Assembly: GCA_018715775.1 (NCBI GenBank)
Contig: DVKZ01000029.1
Location: forward strand, 1 to 64,000
Reading direction: 5' to 3'
DNA from: Candidatus Fimousia stercorigallinarum
GTDB lineage: Bacteria > Bacillota > Clostridia > Lachnospirales > Lachnospiraceae
Length of the DNA: 64,000 nucleotides
Shown here: positions 17,081 through 25,910 of the stretch, one piece after another
Numbering within the stretch: the stretch's first letter is position 1
How the letters are laid out: each line of letters starts with the position of its first letter
The notes under the pieces: model-generated
What the model saw: only the letters and a program-made list of their open reading frames with translations
Databases searched by the model: none
What the model was told of the DNA's origin: nothing
Translations under genes and position numbers: made by a program

Positions 17081-17788
17081 TTATACGGTTCTTCGGGCAA
17101 ACTCTACAAACCGGAATTTATCGGGTCTGTGTTTTGACTCGGTATACTGGAACAACGTAGCATCTTCCAAATATGTGTAAGATTTTACGCATACCAGCAG
17201 ATCATATTCATGCATATCCAGCAGCTTCTTTTCTTCTTCCGTTGCCGGAAATACTACAATTTCTTTTTTCGCAAAACTGACCTTTAACCCCAGCGTGCCT
17301 TCAATGTATTCGTACAGAGAATCCTGAGCATGTTCTATGGTCAGCCCCGGGATCACCTGAGCATTCAGATAATCGATATCGAGAATCACCTTTTCTCCGT
17401 CAATTTCCCGGATTCTCATAACCTCATACATATCTCCGGAATCCATTCCCAATTCCTTTTTCATCCTTGGTGTCACCGGATATTTCTCAAATCGATGGAC
17501 ATGGGTTATGACCTGTTCGTGCATCGTCTCCTTTAATTCCTTAAAACTCATAACACCGGAAACCGGAAAACTGATCTTATCCGTGTCCAGTACAAGAGAG
17601 CCTTTTCCTTTTTCTTTTTGGATATATCCATTTTGAAGCAACAGGCTCAATGCCTTTCGAACGGTATCCCGGGATGCACCAAATTGCTGCTGAAGCTCAC
17701 TTTCACTTGGCAGATAGGTGTTTGCCGGAATCGTTCCATTCAAAATTTCCCCCCTGATATGCTGAAATATAGACTGATATTTACTCAT
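17081..17788 (-). CDS. treR: Trehalose operon repressor TreR (GntR family)
   Basis: A protein of 235 residues. The N-terminal winged helix-turn-helix is LPSESELQQQFGASRDTVRK, followed by NGYIQKEKGKGSLVL; the C-terminal UTRA effector domain includes DSLYEYIEGTLGLKVSFAKK and ends LFQYTESKHRPDKFRFVEFA. These segments closely resemble Bacillus TreR as I remember it. TreR represses trehalose genes and is released by trehalose 6-phosphate. It lies directly upstream of, and in the same direction as, the GH65-pgmB unit, whose promoter carries two matching palindromes. Separate transcription is indicated by the terminator between them. Confidence 0.93.
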   Translation of the reverse strand: MSKYQSIFQHIRGEILNGTIPANTYLPSESELQQQFGASRDTVRKALSLLLQNGYIQKEKGKGSLVLDTDKISFPVSGVMSFKELKETMHEQVITHVHRFEKYPVTPRMKKELGMDSGDMYEVMRIREIDGEKVILDIDYLNAQVIPGLTIEHAQDSLYEYIEGTLGLKVSFAKKEIVVFPATEEEKKLLDMHEYDLLVCVKSYTYLEDATLFQYTESKHRPDKFRFVEFARRTV

Positions 17789-17830
17789 ATTGACTCTCCT
17801 CGTGTGTTCCTATCCATTCATTTATCGGTT

Positions 17831-18325
17831 TTAACTAATTCTCTGCCAGACTCCGGCATATGTGGAAACAGAATGATCGGTGATCATCTCCTGTACGGCA
17901 CAGATCTTATCCGCCATACAGACGATCACGCTTTCTTTATATTTGGGCACACGAATATTTAATGGAAACATATGTTTTTTAATGATATCTTTTTCGACAT
18001 CCGACAATTCAAAATCCCGCTCCGCATTGCGCAAAGCAGTATTCGCATGGTGGAAGCCATGAAGGCGGTGAGACGGATCCGGATCATGCCAGTCATAGAG
18101 AAAATAATCATGCAGCAGCGCACCGCGGATCAATTCACGCTCTCTGACTTTCAGATGCAACTTTTTGCAAAGATATAAGCTGAAGCAGGCAACCGCAACG
18201 GAATGTGCATATACCGAAGTGGTTCCATGCTGGATAAATTCCTTTTCCATCTGCATACCTTTTGAATAGATAATGTCGGATCCATGTTTCATTAAAATAT
18301 CATGTATGTTTTTCTGTATTCTCAT
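17831..18325 (-). CDS. HD-domain phosphohydrolase
   Basis: A protein of 164 residues. The HD signature is HSVAVACFSLYLCKKL followed by RGALLHDYFLYDWHD and later HGFHHANTALRNA and KKHMFPLN, giving the H...HD...H metal site. HD proteins hydrolyse phosphomono- or diesters; the substrate here is unknown. It begins 2 nt after the SufB-like gene stop, so it is probably the third gene of that operon, but a functional tie to Fe-S assembly is not evident. The length fits single-domain uncharacterised HD proteins of Clostridia. Confidence 0.85.
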   Translation of the reverse strand: MRIQKNIHDILMKHGSDIIYSKGMQMEKEFIQHGTTSVYAHSVAVACFSLYLCKKLHLKVRERELIRGALLHDYFLYDWHDPDPSHRLHGFHHANTALRNAERDFELSDVEKDIIKKHMFPLNIRVPKYKESVIVCMADKICAVQEMITDHSVSTYAGVWQRIS

Positions 18326-18327
18326 CT

Positions 18328-19254
18328 TTATTTCAAGAAACCGCTGATAATCTGTTCCTCGGCTTCTTCCTCCGTCAAACCTAAGGTCATCAGTTTCATA
18401 ATCTGTTCGCCGGCAATCTTTCCGATCGCAGCTTCGTGGATCAGGGCAGCATCCAGATCGTTCGCTTCCAACTGCGGAACAGCAAGGATTCTTGCATCTC
18501 CCATGATGATCGCATCACATTCTGTATGTCCGCTGCAAGGAGCATTTCCGGTAACTTTGGCATCAAATTTCTGATAAGACTGATCTTTTGCTACCGATCT
18601 GGAAATGACATCTGCATTTGCTCCTTCTCCGTTTAATTTTACATCATAAATACTTTCTGCATACTGGTCTCCATGGGTCATCAGGCGTTCACGGATCACA
18701 AGAGAAGCTCCTGCATCCAGTTCCGCCTTTGTCGTGCGGACTGTTGAGTCAACTCCTTTAATCTGTACCATTTCCATCTCCATGGAACTTCCTTCTTCCA
18801 TATACACTTCTGTTCCCGGATTCAGTATACGCTTTCCTTTTCCATCTCCGGAACCATAATGTTTTTCTACATATTTTACTTTTGCATTTTTTCCAACATA
18901 AAAACGGTGAATACCGTCATGTTCAGAATCCTGACTTCCGCAGTTATCGATTCCACATCCGGCAACAATCATAACATCGCTGTCTTCCCCGATGTAAAAA
19001 TCATTATATACCATTTCTTTCAGACCGCTTTTGCTTAAAACAACCGGAATATGAACACTTTCATTTTTTGTTCCCGGTTTAATCTTAATATCGATCCCGC
19101 TGACATCTTCCTTAGAAATGATATCGATATTCGCTGTTGTCTGTCTTCCTGCCATGCCACTGTTGGCACGGATGTTATAAGCTCCTTCCGGTACGGAATG
19201 AAGATCGGCTACCTCTCTTAAGAGTCTTTTTTGAATCTCATCAATCTTGATCAT
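18328..19254 (-). CDS. SufB/SufD-family Fe-S scaffold (SmsB-like)
   Basis: A protein of 308 residues carrying the SufBD core: GHTECDAIIMGDARILAVPQ and LIHEAAIGKIAGEQIMKLMT near the C-terminus, the most conserved stretch of the family, and a beta-helix-like middle. It lacks the longer N-terminal region of bacterial SufB (about 470 residues). With the SufC-like ATPase next to it, it matches the two-gene minimal SUF layout described in archaea and anaerobic bacteria, where a SufB2C2 complex builds [4Fe-4S] clusters. No sufS, sufU or sufD is in the window. The start overlaps the sufC-like stop by 4 nt. Confidence 0.88.
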   Translation of the reverse strand: MIKIDEIQKRLLREVADLHSVPEGAYNIRANSGMAGRQTTANIDIISKEDVSGIDIKIKPGTKNESVHIPVVLSKSGLKEMVYNDFYIGEDSDVMIVAGCGIDNCGSQDSEHDGIHRFYVGKNAKVKYVEKHYGSGDGKGKRILNPGTEVYMEEGSSMEMEMVQIKGVDSTVRTTKAELDAGASLVIRERLMTHGDQYAESIYDVKLNGEGANADVISRSVAKDQSYQKFDAKVTGNAPCSGHTECDAIIMGDARILAVPQLEANDLDAALIHEAAIGKIAGEQIMKLMTLGLTEEEAEEQIISGFLK

Positions 19255-19997
19255 GCCTGCACTCCTCCCTGCTGAAATTTATTACATACATTAACTGCTG
19301 AAGACGTTCCAAGAAGCGTTGGTAAAATTTCTTCTTTTGGTCCATGGTTCACGATCTGTCCATCTGCAATCACAACGATTTCATCTGCGATATTTAAAAT
19401 CCGTTCCTGATGGGAAATAATTAAAATGGAACCATCCTGGTTCTTCTCCTGCATTCTTTCAAATACCTGAATCAAATTCTGGAAACTCCATAAATCAATT
19501 CCCGCTTCCGGTTCATCAAAAATGGAAAGCTGTGTTCCTCTTGCGAGAACTGTTGCAATCTCAATTCGTTTTAATTCCCCACCGGATAAGCTGGCATTTA
19601 CTTCCCGGTTAATATAGTCCTTTGCACAAAGTCCGACTTCGGATAAATACTTGCATGCGTCTGCCGGTGAAAGATTTTTATTCGCCGCAATACGGATCAG
19701 ATCCAGTACCTGGATGCCTTTGAAACGAACCGGCTGCTGAAAAGCAAAGCTGATCCCCATATTGGCTCTTTCTGTAATCGTCTTATTCGTAATATCTTCA
19801 CCATTGAAGAAAATCTGTCCGGAAGTCGGCTGTTTGATCCCTGCGATCAGTTTTGCCAATGTGGACTTTCCGCCTCCGTTTGGTCCTGTGATCACTACAA
19901 ATTTATTTTCATCAATAGTAAGACTTAAATCTTTGATGATCTCTTTTTGTCCGAGTTCATCTAACACATCATAGGATATATTCTTTAACTCTAACAT
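19251..19997 (-). CDS. sufC: SufC-family ATPase
   Basis: A protein of 248 residues. Walker A is GPNGGGKST, the ABC signature LSGGELKR, Walker B LSIFDEPEAGID, and the H-loop ISHQE is present. SufC ATPases drive conformational change of the SufB/D scaffold during Fe-S cluster assembly in the cytosol. The start at 19997 is chosen because GGAGG lies 5 nt upstream and homologues begin MLELKNI; a longer in-frame reading to 20162 covers AT-rich non-coding-like sequence. In an anaerobe with many Fe-S enzymes, including the nitrogenase-like proteins of this window, it is likely the main cluster-building system. Confidence 0.92.
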   Translation of the reverse strand: MLELKNISYDVLDELGQKEIIKDLSLTIDENKFVVITGPNGGGKSTLAKLIAGIKQPTSGQIFFNGEDITNKTITERANMGISFAFQQPVRFKGIQVLDLIRIAANKNLSPADACKYLSEVGLCAKDYINREVNASLSGGELKRIEIATVLARGTQLSIFDEPEAGIDLWSFQNLIQVFERMQEKNQDGSILIISHQERILNIADEIVVIADGQIVNHGPKEEILPTLLGTSSAVNVCNKFQQGGVQA

Positions 19998-20181
19998 AGT
20001 TCCTCCAATTTTTATCGTATTGTTTGCCAAATTTAATACAATATATTGCATATTGGGCTTAAATAACCCGTATCCATACCAATTAATTATGATTACCACA
20101 CCAATTTTAAAGCATTTGAAGCTTAAAATCAACAATAAAAAGAAAGTTTCGAAAGTTTCCAATCATTTTTTACCTTCTATT

Positions 20182-20535
20182 TTAGCATCCATACTTTATA
20201 GATTCTGTCTTCTCATTTTCAATATCGTAGAGATCCACAAAAGAAATCCTGGTATTGACGATCTGCAGGAAATGCCCTTCCGGATCAATACGAGAAACCA
20301 TACCTGTCTGTTCAACATAATCTGTTTTATCATAATAAATGACGGTAACGATATCCTTTACCCGAATCTGGTGCAGTTTCCAGTCCAATACTTCTTTCTG
20401 GGCTTCCGAAAGAACAATTTGAGGAACTATCTTTTTTTCTTTCCGGCGCAGCGCTTCCGAATATCCTTTTAACGCCGCAAATGGCATAAACTGTTTTGCC
20501 CGTTCTGCCCGGCTCATCTTTGGTCTTTGTCCCAT
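20182..20535 (-). CDS. YolD-like protein
   Basis: A protein of 117 residues with RAKQFMPFAALKGYSEALR at the N-terminus and VIYYDKTDYVEQTGMVSRID further on, matching the YolD-like family. In Bacillus, YolD-like proteins accompany Y-family polymerases of the UvrX/YqjW group and are thought to work with them, replacing the UmuD role. It overlaps the preceding polymerase gene by 22 nt, consistent with coupled expression. No catalytic motif is visible. Confidence 0.85.
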   Translation of the reverse strand: MGQRPKMSRAERAKQFMPFAALKGYSEALRRKEKKIVPQIVLSEAQKEVLDWKLHQIRVKDIVTVIYYDKTDYVEQTGMVSRIDPEGHFLQIVNTRISFVDLYDIENEKTESIKYGC

Positions 20536-21824
20536 GTTTCTACCTCATTTTTATCTAGCTGAACGATACCAGCCCGGTGCCCGCCAATCTGTTGATTTCG
20601 TTCTATTGTCGTGGCTCCTTTTTCCAGGTTCATTCCCTTTAAAATCGCATTTTTCCCGAATCTGTCCTTGATCTTGAGCATCGCCTGTTGCATCTTATGT
20701 TCCTTTTCCAATTCCTCCGGATCGGTAAAAAGATCATACTGTTGATACCGTTCATCCATAACCCGGTTAAACGTAACCGAGAAACGATGAATCGGTGTAT
20801 ACCGGTCGACGATGGTTTCATACAGATCCAATGCCGCTTTCATTATAACTTTTGCAGAGCTTGATATAACGGTCGTTGTCGCCGTTCCATGAGCGGACTT
20901 TTTCTGATATCGCTTATTATAACCGATATGCAGCGTGATGGAGTCCGTAACCAGCCCCTTTTCTACCATTTCAAGGCAAAGAAGATCGACCATCTCTTTT
21001 AAGATCAATTTTCCTCTTTCAAAATCACAGTCACAGCCGAGTACCTGACTGCTTCCAAGTGAATTTGCCTTCGGCTTATAATGTTTAATATCTGACATCA
21101 ATGTCGGCTCCCTGCCCCAGGCATGATCGATCAAAAGCTCTGCATCAACACCAAACAGATGATATAATAGATCTTCTTTTGTTTGAGCAACTTCTCCCAT
21201 CGTTCGTATTCCATTTTCTCTTAATTTTTTTGCAATCCCCGGTCCGACCCTCCAAAAATCCGTGATTGGTCTGTGATTCCAAAGCGTATCCCGATACGTC
21301 TGCTCATTGAGGATTCCGATATGGTCTTCGGTATGTTTCGCCGTAATATCCAGTGCGATCTTTGCCAGATAAAGATTGCTGCCGATGCCGCAGGCCGCCG
21401 TAATCCCTGTTTTCTGATAAACATCCTGCATGATCATCATGCCAAGTTCTTTTGCCGTCATCCCATATAATTCCAGATAATCTGTCACATCCATAAATGC
21501 CTCATCAATGCTGTATACATGGATATCTTCCTTTGAGAGATATTTTAAATAAATCTCATAAATATTGGCAGAAATCTCGATATACGTTGCCATCTGGGGC
21601 GGAGCCATAATATATTTTATTGTCTTGGGAATCTCAAATACTCTGCATCGTCCCGGAACTCCGAGCGCTTTCATAGCCGGCGACACTGCCAAACAAATCG
21701 TCTTATCCGTTCTGGAAGGGTCTGCCACAACGAGATTGGTCGTCATTGGATCTAATCCGCGGGCTACACATTCTGCAGAAGCATAAAAAGATTTCAGATC
21801 AATGCATAAATACGTACGATCCAT
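20514..21824 (-). CDS. Y-family DNA polymerase, UmuC/UvrX type
   Basis: A protein of 436 residues. Catalytic acidic residues are in CIDLKSFYASAE and VYSIDEAFMDVTDYLEL; helix-hairpin-helix follows (FWRVGPGIAKKLRENGIRTM). It performs error-prone translesion synthesis. The ATG at 21824 has GGTGGAG 6 nt upstream and is preferred to an in-frame GTG at 21836. A TATAAT box lies about 50 nt upstream, but I found no convincing LexA box. It is distinct from the DinB-type polymerase at 23700-24962: this one pairs with a YolD protein. Confidence 0.92.
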   Translation of the reverse strand: MDRTYLCIDLKSFYASAECVARGLDPMTTNLVVADPSRTDKTICLAVSPAMKALGVPGRCRVFEIPKTIKYIMAPPQMATYIEISANIYEIYLKYLSKEDIHVYSIDEAFMDVTDYLELYGMTAKELGMMIMQDVYQKTGITAACGIGSNLYLAKIALDITAKHTEDHIGILNEQTYRDTLWNHRPITDFWRVGPGIAKKLRENGIRTMGEVAQTKEDLLYHLFGVDAELLIDHAWGREPTLMSDIKHYKPKANSLGSSQVLGCDCDFERGKLILKEMVDLLCLEMVEKGLVTDSITLHIGYNKRYQKKSAHGTATTTVISSSAKVIMKAALDLYETIVDRYTPIHRFSVTFNRVMDERYQQYDLFTDPEELEKEHKMQQAMLKIKDRFGKNAILKGMNLEKGATTIERNQQIGGHRAGIVQLDKNEVETWDKDQR

Positions 21825-21982
21825 ATTTATCTCCACCTTATCCTGCAGTATTTTTCCTATTTGATATATTATACCACGCAGATGGATGTTTGAGACATAT
21901 TGACTATCCCCATTTATAAAAAGTTTATTTTCACATGTTATGCTACATATAATAAGATGATAATAGAAGGGAGTAACACAAG

Positions 21983-22378
21983 ATGAGAGAACGATTAGAA
22001 CGATTTATGCAGGGACGTTATGGAGTCGATCAGCTCGCACAGTTTATGAATATTTTTCTGTTAATATTGATTGTGATCAGTTTCTTCTTCCACAGCCGGA
22101 TCTTTAACCTGATCATATTCCTGCTGCTGATTTTTACATACAGCCGGATGTTTTCCAGAAATTACAGCCGATGCTCAGCACAAAATCAATGGTTTTTAAA
22201 TAAAACCGAAGGAATCCGCCGAATGTTCGGAAAACAGAAAGCTTATAATGAGATCAGAAAAGATTATCATATCTATACATGTAAAAAATGCAAGCAAAAA
22301 ATCAAAATCCCAAAAGGAAAAGGCAAGATCATTATTACCTGTCCAAAATGTGGATATGAATTTCAGAAAAGAAGTTAA
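21983..22378 (+). CDS. Small membrane protein with C-terminal zinc ribbon
   Basis: A protein of 131 residues. Two adjacent hydrophobic segments (NIFLLILIVISFFF and FNLIIFLLLIFTYS, about residues 22-57) form a hairpin in the membrane. The C-terminus has a CKKC...CPKC zinc ribbon (TCKKCKQKIKIPKGKGK, then ITCPKCGYEF), a layout common in uncharacterised Firmicutes proteins. GGGAG lies 10 nt before the ATG. It is divergent from the UmuC-like gene. Function unknown. Confidence 0.75.
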   Translation: MRERLERFMQGRYGVDQLAQFMNIFLLILIVISFFFHSRIFNLIIFLLLIFTYSRMFSRNYSRCSAQNQWFLNKTEGIRRMFGKQKAYNEIRKDYHIYTCKKCKQKIKIPKGKGKIIITCPKCGYEFQKRS

Positions 22379-22381
22379 AAA

Positions 22382-22425
22382 AAATCCTTTCCAGTGTCTG
22401 AGCCACAGACAACTGAAAAGGATTT
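22382..22425. terminator. Bidirectional intrinsic terminator
   Basis: The stem AAATCCTTT...GTCTG (22382-22400) pairs with CAGAC...AAAGGATTT (22406-22425), flanked by A and T runs. It lies between convergent genes and can serve both. Confidence 0.8.
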
Positions 22426-22429
22426 TTCT

Positions 22430-23719
22430 TTATTCTACGATCTGCATATTCGGATAAATCTGTTCCATCTTATCATCACCATAATATGTATCAAGTGTTC
22501 GTTCCAGCTCATTTGCAGCAGACACGCCTTCACTGCGCTCTACATACCGGATCATCGTCATTCCGGATAATACAAAATCAAATATCATGAATACTAAAAA
22601 TACGACTGTAAGCCAGATTCCTGTTTTTTTTCTGATCCATAAGATCAGACGATGCATATGGGGATATAAAACTTTTAAAAGAAACCATGCGGCAATCCCC
22701 CAGAAAAAACAGTACAGCAAATTGATTCTTCCGCCCAGATTAAACGGGATATCACTGTAATCCCAGAAAATCGTTCCAAATACAATCTCCGAAAAAACAC
22801 TGCAAATATATTCATATGCCGCACCTAAAAGAACACCGGCACCAAAGATGTAGCGGTCCGGTTTTTCTGCATTCCGATGCAGCAAAAGAATAAACGCCAT
22901 AACTGCGAATCCCCATACAATGCTGAACGGTCCGATCACCAGACTGCTTCTGCTCATCCATACGCCGGCCCGCAGTCTGCAATAGACAGTTTCCAGCAAA
23001 TCCCCGCCGACAGCTCCCAAAATAAACAGCCAGAAACATTCAAACAGGCTGAGCGCATCGGAAGTTTCCATTGCATGATACGATGCCTTCTCCAGTGAAT
23101 AAGCTTTTCGGATCCTCGCTTTGATTTTAGAAGCCAGAAAATCTGCACATTGATCCGCACGTTCATGTAATCGGCTGTTCCAGAGAAATATCTTTGTAAA
23201 ATTATTTTCCAGATGGAGCAGGATCGCAATCGTCAAGATCAGATCCACTCCTCCTCCAATTAACAGCCCCAGTGCAAGCACCATCTGAAGGACAGCAGGA
23301 AGATGCTCAAAAAATCCTATCAGGAAATCATTGACAACAGCAACTGCAAGAAATCCGAGCGTTCCCCATAACAAAGAATAAGTCAGGCAGATATATCCAT
23401 CCAGATTGAATTTATGGTCCGAATAGTCCCACCATTTTTTATGATTTAATTTTTCCAATGTCTTTCCGGTAAACCATTCAACTGCCGTAGCAACAATCGT
23501 ACACTGTAAAAACAGATATCCCGGATACATTCGTAATTCCTGAAAGAAAAAAGTCAGCAAAAATCCTGTAAAACCATAGATAAAACAAAAAGGTCCTGTA
23601 ATAAACCCCCGATTACGAAATTGTTTTTTTTGTATGGTAGCAAATGCAGATTCCAGGCACCATCCAAAAAATGAATGGACATAGAATAATAAAATCATTT
23701 CAAATATCGTATACTTCAT
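22430..23719 (-). CDS. Duplicated-domain membrane protein, putative ABC-transporter permease (CmpB family)
   Basis: A protein of about 429 residues with roughly ten hydrophobic segments. It is an internal tandem duplication: the first half has FGWCLES, RGFITGPFCFIYGF and WWDYSDHKFNLDGYICL; the second has GDLLETVYCRL, SSLVIGPFSIVWGF and FWDYSDIPFNLGGRINL. These repeats match the CmpB-type putative permease domain, usually present once. No ATPase partner is adjacent, so transport activity is unproven. It overlaps the dinB 3' end; of two tandem ATG codons, the second (23719) is 6 nt from AAAGGAG. Confidence 0.8.
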   Translation of the reverse strand: MKYTIFEMILLFYVHSFFGWCLESAFATIQKKQFRNRGFITGPFCFIYGFTGFLLTFFFQELRMYPGYLFLQCTIVATAVEWFTGKTLEKLNHKKWWDYSDHKFNLDGYICLTYSLLWGTLGFLAVAVVNDFLIGFFEHLPAVLQMVLALGLLIGGGVDLILTIAILLHLENNFTKIFLWNSRLHERADQCADFLASKIKARIRKAYSLEKASYHAMETSDALSLFECFWLFILGAVGGDLLETVYCRLRAGVWMSRSSLVIGPFSIVWGFAVMAFILLLHRNAEKPDRYIFGAGVLLGAAYEYICSVFSEIVFGTIFWDYSDIPFNLGGRINLLYCFFWGIAAWFLLKVLYPHMHRLILWIRKKTGIWLTVVFLVFMIFDFVLSGMTMIRYVERSEGVSAANELERTLDTYYGDDKMEQIYPNMQIVE

Positions 23720-24962
23720 CATTTTCTCCTTTGTTATTTTTCATTTGTGCTTTTGCTTTTCGGCCGATTTTCGGACTGGTGCTCATCGTACTCGCTCTCC
23801 CGATCATATGACCGCCGAATTTTTTTCGTATCGCGTCAACCGCCTGATCCATCTTTTGATGTTTTACGTGATCTTCCGCGGAATGAAACATAGATATCTG
23901 CATATATTCTTCTTCTGTCAGAGAAGTCAACGCAACCCCGAGAAGCCGAAGCGGCTCGCCCTGCCAGGATTCCTCAAATAAGTGCCTGACACATGCAAAG
24001 ATCTCATCTGTAACATCCGTACTGCCCTCCAGCGTACACTGATGTGATTTGTTCTTAAACGCCGTCGTACGAAAAGAAATTGCAATACAGCCACATTTTT
24101 TACCGTCTCGCCGCATTCTTGCGGCAACCACGTCTGTCTGTGTCAGCAGGATCGGAAAAGCCTGTTCGAAAGAGACAATATCATCTTCAAATGTAGTTTC
24201 CACACTATATCCCTTTGGCTCATCCGGAACAGATTTTACCGGTGTTTCATCAATTCCATTTGCATAAGAAAAAAGCTGATGTCCTGCTTTTTGTCCAAGC
24301 AACTTCTGAATATCAGCCTCTTTGCTATGAGCAAGTTCTCCAATCGTATGGATACCTGCTCTATTTAATTTCAATGCTGTCGATTTTCCGAGAAACAATA
24401 GCTTTTCAACCGGAAGCGGCCACATCTTTGCCGGAATTTCATCCGGAAAAAGCGTATGTACTTTGTCCGGTTTCTCAAAATCAGAAGCCATCTTGGCCAG
24501 CAGTTTATTGACCGATATACCGACATTGACCGTAAATCCGAGTTCATCCCGGATTTTGTCTTTGATCTCATGTGCAGTTGCAATTGGATCCGGATACACA
24601 TATCCGGTTCCACTCATGTCCAAAAACACCTCATCGATGGAAAAAGATTCCATAACAGGTGCATAAGACCGGCAGATTTTTTTAAAAGCTTTCGAACATC
24701 TGTCATATAACTCAAAGTCCGGTCTGACCGAAACTAAAGAAGGGCATTTGCGCAGAGCAAGCGCCATCGGTTCCCCTGTCTTTACTCCGTATTGTTTTGC
24801 CGGAATAGATTTTGCCACAACAATACCAGTACGTTTTTTCGGATCGCCGCCCACACAGGCAGGAATCAGACGAAGATCTGACAATCCTTCTTTTACCCGT
24901 TTCGCAGAACTCCATGACAGATAAGCACTATTTACATCGATATGAAAAATCAAACGATCCAT
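23700..24962 (-). CDS. dinB: DNA polymerase IV (DinB)
   Basis: A Y-family polymerase of 420 residues. Catalytic motifs are FHIDVNSAYLSW and ESFSIDEVFLDMSG; the little-finger region includes SVETTFEDDIVS. It performs translesion and mismatch-extension synthesis. The C-terminus is longer than usual and basic (KIGRKAKAQMKNNKGEND), with no clear clamp-binding peptide at its very end. The 3' end overlaps the following membrane protein gene by about 20 nt. It is the second Y-family polymerase within 5 kb. Confidence 0.94.
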   Translation of the reverse strand: MDRLIFHIDVNSAYLSWSSAKRVKEGLSDLRLIPACVGGDPKKRTGIVVAKSIPAKQYGVKTGEPMALALRKCPSLVSVRPDFELYDRCSKAFKKICRSYAPVMESFSIDEVFLDMSGTGYVYPDPIATAHEIKDKIRDELGFTVNVGISVNKLLAKMASDFEKPDKVHTLFPDEIPAKMWPLPVEKLLFLGKSTALKLNRAGIHTIGELAHSKEADIQKLLGQKAGHQLFSYANGIDETPVKSVPDEPKGYSVETTFEDDIVSFEQAFPILLTQTDVVAARMRRDGKKCGCIAISFRTTAFKNKSHQCTLEGSTDVTDEIFACVRHLFEESWQGEPLRLLGVALTSLTEEEYMQISMFHSAEDHVKHQKMDQAVDAIRKKFGGHMIGRASTMSTSPKIGRKAKAQMKNNKGENDEVYDI

Positions 24963-25064
24963 TTCTTTGTACTCCTGACTTGTTTTTTCCCCTTTTTATA
25001 TTATAATAAAGAAAAAAATGACTGTCTATAAAAGAATTCTTACAATTTGGAGGATATGTACACT

Positions 25065-25811
25065 ATGGTTTCATTTGAAATTTGCTGTGGATCGGCGGAA
25101 GACGCCATTGCCGCATGGAAAGGAGGCGCTGTCCGCGTCGAATTAAATTCCGACTTGTTTCACGGAGGCCTGACCCCGTCGATCGGAACGCTCACAGTTG
25201 TAAAGAAGGCTGTTCCGAACCTGAAAGTAATCTGCATGGTCCGGCCACGGGAAGGCGGATTTCATTACTCTGATCTGGAATTTCAGGTCATGCTCGAAGA
25301 TGCCGCACAGCTTCTCGAACACGGTGCAGACGGCATCGCCTTTGGATTTTTACACGAAGACGGTACGATTGATATCAAGCGATGTCAAAAAATGCTGCAG
25401 GTGATCGGAGAGAAGGAATCTGTTTTTCACCGTGCAATCGATGTTGTTCCGGATGTTTTCGATGCTGTCAGCCTCCTTTCAGAACTCGGCGTAACAAGGA
25501 TTCTGACAAGCGGGCAAAAGCCAACTGCATTAGAAGGGGCAGAAACGATCCGCCAAATGATCCGAATTGCAGATGGGCGTATTGAAATTCTTCCGGGAAG
25601 CGGAATTCGTCCGCATAACGCCGCCCGGTGCCGAGAACTGTTTCAGACGCCGTTTCTTCACGCGTCCATGCATACGATCATCTGTGACAACAGTCTGGCG
25701 CATCATTCGGAAATTCATTTTCACGGAAACACGCTGCTGCCGGAAACACAGTATAAAATCATCCTTCCGGAAAATGTTGCTGATCTGATCAACCAGGCAA
25801 ACAAAAACTGA
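25065..25811 (+). CDS. cutC: CutC-family protein
   Basis: A TIM-barrel protein of 249 residues. VSFEICCGSAEDAIAAWKGG, RVELNSDLFHGGLTPSIGTL, CMVRPREGGFHYSD and ADGIAFGFLHEDGTID are the family signatures. CutC was named for copper tolerance, but its biochemical activity is not settled. The start at 25065 is preferred because homologues begin at this point; GGAGG lies 11 nt upstream, which is a little long, and an ATG at 25056 is too near that site. It is a single gene with its own terminator. Confidence 0.88.
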   Translation: MVSFEICCGSAEDAIAAWKGGAVRVELNSDLFHGGLTPSIGTLTVVKKAVPNLKVICMVRPREGGFHYSDLEFQVMLEDAAQLLEHGADGIAFGFLHEDGTIDIKRCQKMLQVIGEKESVFHRAIDVVPDVFDAVSLLSELGVTRILTSGQKPTALEGAETIRQMIRIADGRIEILPGSGIRPHNAARCRELFQTPFLHASMHTIICDNSLAHHSEIHFHGNTLLPETQYKIILPENVADLINQANKN

Positions 25812-25826
25812 TGCTGCAAACGACAG

Positions 25827-25862
25827 AAGGCCGAAACCTGTTCATACAAGTTTCAGCCTTTT
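25827..25862 (+). terminator. Intrinsic terminator after cutC
   Basis: AAGGCCGAAAC pairs with GTTTCAGCCTT (one mismatch), followed by TT; it also reads as a terminator for the convergent minus-strand hydrolase gene. Confidence 0.7.
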
Positions 25863-25910
25863 GCCATTTGTGTGTGTTATAAATGATATCTATAAAGAAG
25901 ATAACATTAC

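Noticed and set aside
21824-21982. LexA/SOS box upstream of the UmuC-like gene
   Set aside because: A TATAAT box was found, but no sequence resembling the Firmicutes CGAAC-N4-GTTCG box.
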